The translations under genes were made by a program, and so were the position numbers. From WO2-35-19 sp964365465 (GTDB lineage: Bacteria > Patescibacteriota > Minisyncoccia > Phycocordibacterales > WO2-35-19): a stretch of 11,061 nt of DNA. Below the pieces are notes generated by a model. The model was given only the letters and a program-made list of their open reading frames with translations. It had not been told where the DNA came from and made no database searches. The stretch lies in assembly GCA_964365465.1 (NCBI GenBank), contig CAYIPT010000019.1, positions 1 through 11,061 of the forward strand. The letters are read 5' to 3'. Below, piece after piece: positions 6,513 through 11,061 of the stretch. Numbering within the stretch: the first letter of the stretch is position 1; each line of letters begins with the position of its first letter.

Positions 6513-7463
6513 ATGGAAAACCGAACTTCAGCTAAAGATTTCTTTTTGCACTTGGGGGCCATAGTTGCTTTATATACGGTGACTGTAAGCTTCTTAAATC
6601 TAGTTTTCAAAATTATAAATAAGTCCTTTCCTGAAGTGGTCGGCAATATTTATGCCTGGGGGGCCGGTTCGGAAATAAGCATGCCAGTGGCTACTCTTAT
6701 TGTGGCTTTTCCTATTTTTATTTTGCTTTCTTATTTTGTACAAAAAATTTATAATGAAAACCCCATAAAGAAAGAGTTGGGAATCAGAAAATGGCTTACC
6801 TATATCACTCTTTTTGTGGCAGGCATACTTTTGGCGGGAGATTTGGTAACTGTGCTTTACAAATTTTTAGACGGCCAAGATTTGACTGCCGCTTTTCTTT
6901 TGAAGGCCTTGGTAGTGCTTTTGGTAGCCGGGGTTGTATTTGGTTTCTATCTGCAAGATATTCGCGACAAAGTTTCTTCTCGTGGCAGAAAAACTTGGGT
7001 TATCGCTGTGGGTATTATTATTTTGATTTCTATAATTATAGGATTTAGTGTTCTCGGTTCACCTCAAACTCAAAGATTGATTCGATACGACAGCCAAAAA
7101 ATTTCTGATCTTCAAACTATTCAATGGGAAGTTATAAGTTATTGGCAAATGGATGGCATGCTGCCGGCAAGTTTAAGCGATATAGAATCAAAACAGCGGT
7201 ATGTCGTTTTGCCTAAAGACCCGCAAACAAAAACCACTTATGAGTACAGGAAGACGGACACTATGACATTTGAAATTTGCGCCGAATTCAATAAAGAGGA
7301 TATGACCAACCAGAACCGATATGGATATGAGGTGGCACCGATAGGTGTCGGCTATGAAAAAACCAATGTAATCCAAAACAGCAACTGGAACCACAAAGTC
7401 GGCAGACAGTGTTTCTCTCGAGTAATCGACCCGACAATCTATCCGACGCAGGTGAGGGGATAA
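6513..7463 (+). CDS. DUF5671-like five-helix membrane protein with soluble C-terminal domain
   Basis: A 316-aa protein. The N-terminal half resembles DUF5671 (SAKDFFLHLGAIVALYTVTV at residues 6-25), with five hydrophobic segments at about 11-31, 56-77, 92-118, 125-147 and 161-182. After the last helix, a soluble domain of about 130 residues begins RYDSQKISDLQTIQWEVISY (191-210), followed by LPASLSDI and LPKDPQTKTTYEYR. This looks like the DLQ.IQ..I..Y......LP..L pattern of type IV pilin-like or pseudopilin-like soluble domains, here attached to a membrane protein. DUF5671 proteins have no known function; those of this length are common in CPR genomes as I recall. It starts 15 bases after ychF and may be co-transcribed. 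The ATG at 6513 is preceded only by an A-rich leader. Confidence 0.8.
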   Translation: MENRTSAKDFFLHLGAIVALYTVTVSFLNLVFKIINKSFPEVVGNIYAWGAGSEISMPVATLIVAFPIFILLSYFVQKIYNENPIKKELGIRKWLTYITLFVAGILLAGDLVTVLYKFLDGQDLTAAFLLKALVVLLVAGVVFGFYLQDIRDKVSSRGRKTWVIAVGIIILISIIIGFSVLGSPQTQRLIRYDSQKISDLQTIQWEVISYWQMDGMLPASLSDIESKQRYVVLPKDPQTKTTYEYRKTDTMTFEICAEFNKEDMTNQNRYGYEVAPIGVGYEKTNVIQNSNWNHKVGRQCFSRVIDPTIYPTQVRG

Positions 7464-7483
7464 GAAACTGTAAAATTTAATAT

Positions 7484-7519
7484 AAAAAACTCCGGCGGTA
7501 CGCTTAAGGCGCCCGCCGG
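7484..7519 (-). terminator. Rho-independent terminator of the minus-strand orphan gene
   Basis: On the minus strand a GC hairpin is followed by AG and then TTTTTT (7489-7484). The stem pairs CCGGCGG at 7492-7498 with CCGCCGG at 7513-7519. After a small internal bulge (TA opposite C) it continues as CGC/GCG around a TTAAG loop. It lies 8 bases past the stop of the gene at 7528-7845. On the plus strand no T-run follows the hairpin, so it is not a good terminator for the DUF5671-like gene. Confidence 0.8.
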
Positions 7520-7527
7520 GATATTGA

Positions 7528-7845
7528 TCAGAGAGGATGAGACTGGAGCTCCTCAATTCGGACAACCAGTTGCCCGGCATCCTCAAGCGATTCATGACCT
7601 GGACCATTAAGCGCCGCGGCAATCCTGGCTATCTCTCGCTCTCTTCTAACAAGAGCCTCGAGCTGGCTAGCGAGGCGTCTCCATGTACCAGCATCACACA
7701 CCTTGCCCAGTTCGTACAACTGTTCGAAAACTTTTCGGATCCAGTCGTATCGCCAGGTTTCGTCTTCACCTTTCTCGATGTGAAGGGTTACTATGGCTCC
7801 TTTGACCCACCAAGATTCCTTTACCTTCAGTTTAAACCACATCAC
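7528..7845 (-). CDS. Orphan hypothetical protein, 105 aa, GC-richer than surroundings
   Basis: I do not recognise this protein. It is Trp- and Glu-rich at the N-terminus (residues 1-35, including HIEKGEDETWRYDWIRKVFE) and then mainly helical, with many Arg/Glu pairs (WRRLASQLEALVRREREIAR, about 55-74). There is no membrane helix or Cys cluster apart from one Cys near 50. A real gene is supported by a complete control set: a TTGACA promoter with an AT-rich -10 region, GGAGG (7852-7856) 6 bases before the GTG at 7845 and 9 before the ATG at 7842, and a terminator just past the stop. Either start fits; the ATG would give 104 aa. Its GC content is clearly above the flanking genes, and its strong Shine-Dalgarno site is unlike its neighbours, which hints at horizontal origin. 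The longer overlapping plus-strand frame looks like its shadow. Confidence 0.7.
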   Translation of the reverse strand: MMWFKLKVKESWWVKGAIVTLHIEKGEDETWRYDWIRKVFEQLYELGKVCDAGTWRRLASQLEALVRREREIARIAAALNGPGHESLEDAGQLVVRIEELQSHPL

Positions 7846-7851
7846 TTTCTT

Positions 7852-7856
7852 CCTCC
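7852..7856 (-). promoter_or_regulatory. Shine-Dalgarno site GGAGG
   Basis: GGAGG on the minus strand sits 6 bases before the GTG and 9 bases before the ATG of the orphan gene, within the usual window for either. It is one of the few strong ribosome-binding sites in the window, and it decides the start region of this gene. Confidence 0.75.
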
Positions 7857-7873
7857 ATGGAACAAATTCGCAA

Positions 7874-7903
7874 CTATTATTACAAATATATTTTATTTGT
7901 CAA
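7874..7903 (-). promoter_or_regulatory. Sigma-70-type promoter of the orphan gene
   Basis: Minus strand: a perfect -35 TTGACA at 7903-7898, then an AT-rich spacer and TAATAATAG at 7882-7874, which offers -10 hexamers at spacings of 15 to 18 bases (for example ATAATA at 17). The start point would fall near 7867, leaving a short leader before the ribosome-binding site. The -35 match and its position directly upstream of the gene make this the best promoter in the window. Confidence 0.65.
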
Positions 7904-7910
7904 CATTGAC
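7899..7910. promoter_or_regulatory. Operator-like dyad GTCAACATTGAC between divergent genes
   Basis: GTCAA and TTGAC form a perfect 5-bp dyad around a 2-base centre, overlapping the -35 box of the minus-strand promoter. It also creates a possible divergent -35 (TTGACT at 7906-7911) facing leuS, with only a weak -10 (TGTGAT, 7928-7933) 16 bases on. A repressor bound here could control both directions, but a short dyad can arise by chance in a -35 region. Confidence 0.35.
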
Positions 7911-7937
7911 TTATATTTGATAAGTTTTGTGATTTTT

Positions 7938-7990
7938 ACCCTCTCCTGCGCCCAGGAGAGGGTCGCTTCGCTTTAGCGGAGCAGGGTGAG
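7938..7990. repeat. Intergenic palindromic repeat element upstream of leuS
   Basis: ACCCTCTCCTG at 7938-7948 pairs perfectly over 11 bp with CAGGAGAGGGT at 7953-7963 around a CGCC loop. It is followed by a small second hairpin (CGCT 7964-7967 with AGCG 7975-7978) and then CAGGGTGAGG ending near 7990. The order (C-rich long hairpin, short hairpin, GGGTGA end) matches the element inside leuS at 8731-8794, so they may belong to one family, although the stem sequences differ. Without a T-run it is not an obvious terminator. It lies in the leuS leader and could affect its mRNA. Confidence 0.7.
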
Positions 7991-8026
7991 GTTGAGAGTA
8001 GGAGAAAAGTAAGTTATATTTAGGAT

Positions 8027-11014
8027 ATGCAAGAAAAATACGACCACAAAGAAATAGAAAAAAAGTGGCAGAAGAAGTGGCAGGAGGATAATTTGTATAA
8101 AACCGAAGACGAAATAAAAGGAAAAGAAAATTTTTACGCGCTGGTGGAATTTCCCTATCCTTCGGGCAATTTGCATATCGGACATTGGTACGCTTTTGCG
8201 GTGCCTGATATTTTTGTGAGAACCAAAAGAATGCAGGGATACAATGTCATGTTTCCGATTGGTTTTGACTCATTCGGCCTGCCGGCCGAAAACGCCGCCA
8301 TTAAAAACAAAGTGAACCCGCGCAAATGGACTTACAAAAATATTTCTTATATGGAAAAGCAGTTGCAAAGTATGGGCAACTCTTTTGATTGGTCGCGCAA
8401 AGTTATCACTTCTGACCCGGAATATTATAAATGGACCCAATGGCTATTTTTGAAATTATATGAAAAAGGTTTGGCTTATAAGAAAAAGGCCTCCGTCAAC
8501 TGGTGCCCGTCGTGTAATACAGTGCTGGCCAACGAGCAGGTGGTAGCGGGAAAATGCGAAAGATGCGATACAGAAGTCATACAAAAAGATTTGGAGCAAT
8601 GGTTTTTCAAAATTACAGATTATGCCGAGCGACTGCTTAGTGATTTGGACAATCTGAAATGGCCAGAATCAATAAAGGAAGCGCAGAGGAATTGGATAGG
8701 GAAAAGTGATGGGACAGAGCTGAAATTCAGTATCACCTCCCAACCCCCTCTTAAAGTAAGAGGGGGTGCCGAGCATAGCGAGGCGGGGGTGATATCGGTA
8801 TTCACCACCCGCGCTGATACATTATTTGGCGTTACTTATCTTGTTGTGGCACCAGAATATCCTGACATTAAAAATTGGAGACCTAAAATTAAGAATTGGG
8901 ATGAAGTTGAAAAATATATAAAAGAAACGAAAAGCAAAACCGAGATAGAAAGGACTGATGCAAAAAAAAGTAAAACTGGAGTTGAAATAAAAGGAGTAAA
9001 AGCGATAAACCCCGCAAATGGGGAAGAAGTGCCAATTTTTGTAGCCGATTATGTGCTGGGCAATTACGGCACTGGCGCTGTCATGGCCGTGCCCGCCCAC
9101 GACGACCGCGATTTTGAATTTGCCAAAAAATATAACTTGCCTATTAAACAGGTTATTATGCCAGATAATTTAGACGAAAAAAATCCTCCAAGAAAAAACA
9201 AAAAAGATACAAACAGAAATGTGATCCATGTAATACTGTGTAATCCAAATAAAAAAGAAGTTCTGATAGAATTTTTGAAGGGGGAAAAATGGGAAGGAAA
9301 CGAACCCAGAAATTTTATTATAGGGGGCATAGAAGATGGAGAAACGGAAATTGAGACCGCTGTGAGAGAAATAAAAGAAGAGACTGGATACATTAATGTT
9401 AAATTTGTTGAAAAAGTGCAAATGGAAATACAGGCCCGTTTTTTTGCGGCCCACAAAGATGTAAACCGGATTGTTCATGTCCACACTCTGATTTTTGATC
9501 TAGTTGGAGACGAAAGAGTAGAAATAACAGAAGATGAATATTTCACAAAAGATTCACATGACTTGAAGTGGATTTCTTACGAAAAAGTCGGGGAAACCGT
9601 AAATATTCCCGATGATATTATGTCGTGGAAATATTTTATAAGTGGTGGGTTTGCTTTCGTAGAGGATGGAATAATAATAAATTCAAAAGAATTTGACGGT
9701 CTTAAAAGTGAAGAAGCGCGGGAAAAAATCACGGAGAAGTTTGGCAAGAAAGTCATTAAATACAAACTTAGAGACTGGCTTTTAAGTAGGCAGAGATATT
9801 GGGGTTGCCCCATACCGATAGTTTACGATCCGGAGGGCAAGCCCCATCCGGTGCCGGAAGAAAAATTGCCGTGGCTTTTGCCGGAAGATGTAAAGGACTT
9901 CGCGCCAAAAGGAGAATCGCCGATTGCCACATCAAAAGAATTAAAAGAGAGAGTTGAAAAAATATTTGGCAAGGGGTGGAAGCCGGAGTGTGATACGATG
10001 GACACTTTTGTTGACTCATCTTGGTACTTCATCGCTTATTGCATAAGCGAAAATCTTAAATCCCAAATTTCAATTTCCAAACAATTTCAAAATCCAGAAA
10101 TCAAAAACAAACTCAAAAAATGGCTGCCGGTTAAAAGATATTCGGGGGGGGCCGAGCACACAAATATGCATCTTTTATATTCAAGATTTTTTCATAAATC
10201 TCTTTTTGATTTGGGATTAGTTAATGAATCGGAGCCATTCGCGGAGAGAATGAACCGCGGACTTATTTTAGGACCAGATGGACAGAAGATGAGCAAAAGC
10301 AAAGGCAATGTGGTTGACCCGGATGAGATGGTGGAAAAGGTTGGGTCAGATACGGTCAAAATGTACCTGGCTTTCATAGGACCATATAACGAAACGGGGC
10401 AATACCCTTGGGACTTGGGAGGAGTAGTCGGAATTAGGAGATTCTTGGAGAGAGTTTGGAAGATCGCAGGAAATATCACCTCCCAACCCCCTCTTAAGGT
10501 AAGAGGGGGCAAGGGGGAGTTAGGAATTGAGAATCAAAAATTAGAATCGCTGCTCCATAAAACGATAAAAAAAGTAACTAAAGATGTTGAAAATTATAAG
10601 TTCAATACCGCTATTTCAGCTATGATGATTTTCTTAAACGAATTAGAACATATTGAACAAAAAGAACAAGTGTCAAAGGGAACCTTTGACACTTTCTTAA
10701 AACTTTTGGCGCCTTTTGCGCCTCATATGACAGAAGAATTGTGGTGCCGAGAAGATGCCCATCTAGGCAAATCAGTTCATCTGCAAAAATGGCCGAAGTT
10801 TGATGCATCAAAAATTAAAGAAGAAAAAGTAACGATAGTTGTCCAAATAAATGGAAAAGTTAGGGCCCAGTTTGAGGCAGAAACAGGGGTGCCCGAAAAA
10901 GAAGCGCGAGAAAAAGCTATAGCAATGCCAGAAGTCCAAAAATGGCTAGATGGCAAAGAAGTAAAAAATACTATCTTTGTTCCCAATAAGATAATCAATT
11001 TTGTGGTTGTCTAA
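8027..11014 (+). CDS. leuS: Leucyl-tRNA synthetase with Nudix insertion and repeat-derived segments
   Basis: A 995-aa class I synthetase that charges tRNA-Leu; E. coli LeuRS is about 860 aa. Order: HIGH at residues 50-53; zinc domain with Cys 160, 163, 177 and 180; CP1 editing domain with TTRADT at 260-265 and GTGAVMAVPAHDDRD at 348-362 (Asp359 probably the conserved editing Asp); Nudix insertion at about 391-541 with a perfect box at 433-455; return to LeuRS at about 543 and DWLLSRQRYWG; KMSKS at 754-758; anticodon-binding helices; and a C-terminal domain with INGKVRA. All catalytic signatures are intact, so it should be active. In-frame extra pieces are a C-rich palindromic element at about 236-256 and again at 817-828, AT-rich segments near 281-291 and 677-694, and a hairpin-encoded VSKGTFDTF segment near 881-889. 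ATG 8027 is preceded by AGGA only three bases upstream, so initiation is probably weakly Shine-Dalgarno dependent. Confidence 0.97.
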   Translation: MQEKYDHKEIEKKWQKKWQEDNLYKTEDEIKGKENFYALVEFPYPSGNLHIGHWYAFAVPDIFVRTKRMQGYNVMFPIGFDSFGLPAENAAIKNKVNPRKWTYKNISYMEKQLQSMGNSFDWSRKVITSDPEYYKWTQWLFLKLYEKGLAYKKKASVNWCPSCNTVLANEQVVAGKCERCDTEVIQKDLEQWFFKITDYAERLLSDLDNLKWPESIKEAQRNWIGKSDGTELKFSITSQPPLKVRGGAEHSEAGVISVFTTRADTLFGVTYLVVAPEYPDIKNWRPKIKNWDEVEKYIKETKSKTEIERTDAKKSKTGVEIKGVKAINPANGEEVPIFVADYVLGNYGTGAVMAVPAHDDRDFEFAKKYNLPIKQVIMPDNLDEKNPPRKNKKDTNRNVIHVILCNPNKKEVLIEFLKGEKWEGNEPRNFIIGGIEDGETEIETAVREIKEETGYINVKFVEKVQMEIQARFFAAHKDVNRIVHVHTLIFDLVGDERVEITEDEYFTKDSHDLKWISYEKVGETVNIPDDIMSWKYFISGGFAFVEDGIIINSKEFDGLKSEEAREKITEKFGKKVIKYKLRDWLLSRQRYWGCPIPIVYDPEGKPHPVPEEKLPWLLPEDVKDFAPKGESPIATSKELKERVEKIFGKGWKPECDTMDTFVDSSWYFIAYCISENLKSQISISKQFQNPEIKNKLKKWLPVKRYSGGAEHTNMHLLYSRFFHKSLFDLGLVNESEPFAERMNRGLILGPDGQKMSKSKGNVVDPDEMVEKVGSDTVKMYLAFIGPYNETGQYPWDLGGVVGIRRFLERVWKIAGNITSQPPLKVRGGKGELGIENQKLESLLHKTIKKVTKDVENYKFNTAISAMMIFLNELEHIEQKEQVSKGTFDTFLKLLAPFAPHMTEELWCREDAHLGKSVHLQKWPKFDASKIKEEKVTIVVQINGKVRAQFEAETGVPEKEAREKAIAMPEVQKWLDGKEVKNTIFVPNKIINFVVV
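8731..8794 (+). repeat. In-frame palindromic element in leuS, copy 1
   Basis: A 64-base segment bounded by TATCACC (8731-8737) and its inverse GGTGATA (8788-8794). Inside is a perfect 10-bp hairpin, CCCCCTCTTA (8744-8753) with TAAGAGGGGG (8757-8766) around an AAG loop, followed by an imperfect GCCGAGC/GCGAGGC stem. It reads ITSQPPLKVRGG and then AEHSEAGV, replacing a short loop of normal LeuRS just before the editing domain. Its first 36 bases match copy 2 at 35 of 36 positions. Confidence 0.85.
8867..8899 (+). repeat. Short AT-rich direct repeat in leuS editing domain
   Basis: ATTAAAAATTGG at 8867-8878 recurs as ATTAAGAATTGG at 8888-8899, 21 bases later, with one mismatch. It encodes IKNW twice (IKNWRPKIKNW), in a surface region before the helix DEVEKYIKE. 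It resembles the ATTAAAAATTGG-type filler repeats I remember from CPR genomes. A simple local duplication is equally possible. Confidence 0.45.
9197..9649 (+). other. Nudix hydrolase domain inserted in LeuRS CP1 editing domain
   Basis: Residues about 391-541 of LeuRS. The signature GX5EX7REUXEEXGU is met exactly: Gly433, Glu439, Arg447-Glu448, Glu451-Glu452, Gly454 and a hydrophobic residue at 455. Further family-like parts are NVIHVILCNP (398-407, first strand), FIIGG before the box, QARFFAAHKDVNR (469-481) and the DLKWISYEKV strand (512-521). Nudix enzymes cleave nucleoside diphosphates linked to another group, using metal ions held by the box glutamates. The insertion lies between LPIKQVI and the segment that resumes at FVEDGIIINSKEFDGL, a normal LeuRS join. 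I recall similar inserts in other Parcubacteria LeuRS, with no experimental role known to me. Confidence 0.9.
10056..10112 (+). repeat. AT-rich TTTCAA/AAATC-type repeat in leuS
   Basis: A purine-poor AT-rich string with recurring CAAATTTCAA, AATTTCC and CAATTTCAAAA units encodes Lys/Ser/Gln/Asn/Ile filler (KSQISISKQFQNPEIKN, residues 678-694). It lies between the conserved SSWYF segment and WLPVKRYSGGAEH, where E. coli LeuRS has an unrelated loop. The base pattern is like the strand-complement of the TTGAAAATT repeat in ychF. The repeat origin is inferred. Confidence 0.5.
10474..10509 (+). repeat. In-frame palindromic element in leuS, copy 2 (5' half conserved)
   Basis: This matches copy 1 at 35 of 36 bases, in the same reading frame, again encoding ITSQPPLKVRGG. 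The 10-bp stem is intact (CCCCCTCTTA 10487-10496, TAAGAGGGGG 10500-10509, loop AGG). After the stem it diverges from copy 1, continuing with CAAGGGGGAGTTAGG, so the element may reach about 10524 in a variant form. It lies between the RRFLERVWKIAG helix and the HKTIKKVTKDVE helix of the anticodon-binding domain. Confidence 0.85.
10668..10694 (+). repeat. Perfect 12-bp hairpin inside leuS
   Basis: AAGTGTCAAAGG at 10668-10679 is followed by a GAA loop and its exact reverse complement at 10683-10694. It encodes the middle of QVSKGTFDTF, between the LNELEHIEQ helix and the conserved LLAPFAPHMTEELW motif. Such a perfect 12-bp dyad in coding sequence is unlikely to be neutral codon choice. I recall the same TGTCAAAGG palindrome as a dispersed repeat in other genomes, with a KGTFDT peptide where it falls in genes. 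Confidence 0.75.
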
Positions 11015-11027
11015 GGTCAGATACATA

Positions 11028-11054
11028 TTGCACTCAATTCTTAATTGGGCGCAA
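11028..11054 (+). other. Imperfect hairpin downstream of leuS
   Basis: TTGCACTCAATT (11028-11039) can pair with AATTGGGCGCAA (11043-11054) across a CTT loop, giving ten Watson-Crick pairs, one G-U pair and one mismatch. It starts 13 bases after the leuS stop, so it could be the 3' end of the transcript. No T-run follows within the window, so a standard terminator is not shown. Confidence 0.4.
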
Positions 11055-11061
11055 AATGAAA

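Noticed and set aside
7188..7622. 144-aa open frame on the - strand
   Set aside because: It overlaps both the DUF5671-like gene and the 3' part of the orphan gene and runs straight through the GC hairpin terminator; the product is not protein-like.
7537..7920. 127-aa open frame on the + strand
   Set aside because: It is antisense to the 105-aa minus-strand gene, which has a promoter, ribosome site and terminator. The plus-strand product has irregular composition and no upstream signal.
8744..8766. C-rich hairpin read as an internal transcription terminator of leuS
   Set aside because: No T-run follows it on either strand, and the reading frame continues intact through it, so it is treated as an inserted repeat.
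1..11061. tRNA genes, rRNA or a CRISPR array
   Set aside because: I saw no tRNA T-loop signature with matching acceptor arms and no regularly spaced direct repeats; the repeats present are dispersed palindromes or AT-rich filler.

Overview
The window looks like chromosomal DNA of a Patescibacteria/CPR bacterium, most likely of the Parcubacteria group. The reasons are the AT-rich genes with few clear Shine-Dalgarno sites, tightly packed small hypothetical genes, a DUF5671-like membrane protein, a leucyl-tRNA synthetase with a Nudix domain inside its editing domain, and short repeat segments carried within coding sequence. This placement is inferred from gene content and repeat style; there is no rRNA or other direct marker.

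Layout. (1) From 1 to about 4405, all on the + strand, is a train of accessory genes that touch or overlap. It runs: the tail of an unknown gene, a ComEC-like metallo-beta-lactamase hydrolase, a four-helix membrane protein (4-base overlap), a small Rossmann methyltransferase with DPMCGSGTT and DSPY motifs, then small proteins: a 76-aa protein, a coiled coil, a ~189-aa protein, a DUF3276/PUR-alpha-like protein, a 172-aa protein, and a Cys-rich mini-protein that can only be read through a one-base frameshift. (2) 4425-5363 on the - strand is a SppA-type membrane peptidase, convergent with the train and divergent from ychF. (3) 5460-7463 on the + strand holds ychF (GTPase/ATPase) and a five-helix DUF5671-like protein with a soluble C-terminal domain. 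(4) 7484-7903 holds a GC-richer orphan gene on the - strand with its own promoter, operator-like dyad, ribosome site and terminator. (5) 7938-7990 is a palindromic intergenic repeat. (6) 8027-11014 is leuS (995 aa).

The most striking object is leuS. It carries a perfect Nudix box inside the CP1 editing domain, two in-frame copies of a C-rich palindromic element that encodes ITSQPPLKVRGG, a separate 12-bp perfect hairpin encoding part of VSKGTFDTF, and two AT-rich repeat-like stretches. A similar AT-rich stretch sits in ychF just after a degenerate G4 motif. Together these suggest small repeats, behaving like Rickettsia palindromic elements, that spread into housekeeping genes while keeping the reading frame.

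The first three complete genes (MBL hydrolase, membrane protein, methyltransferase) are arranged like a compact defence or mobile-element module. That function is inference only. The housekeeping genes downstream (sppA, ychF, leuS) do not appear functionally linked to it.
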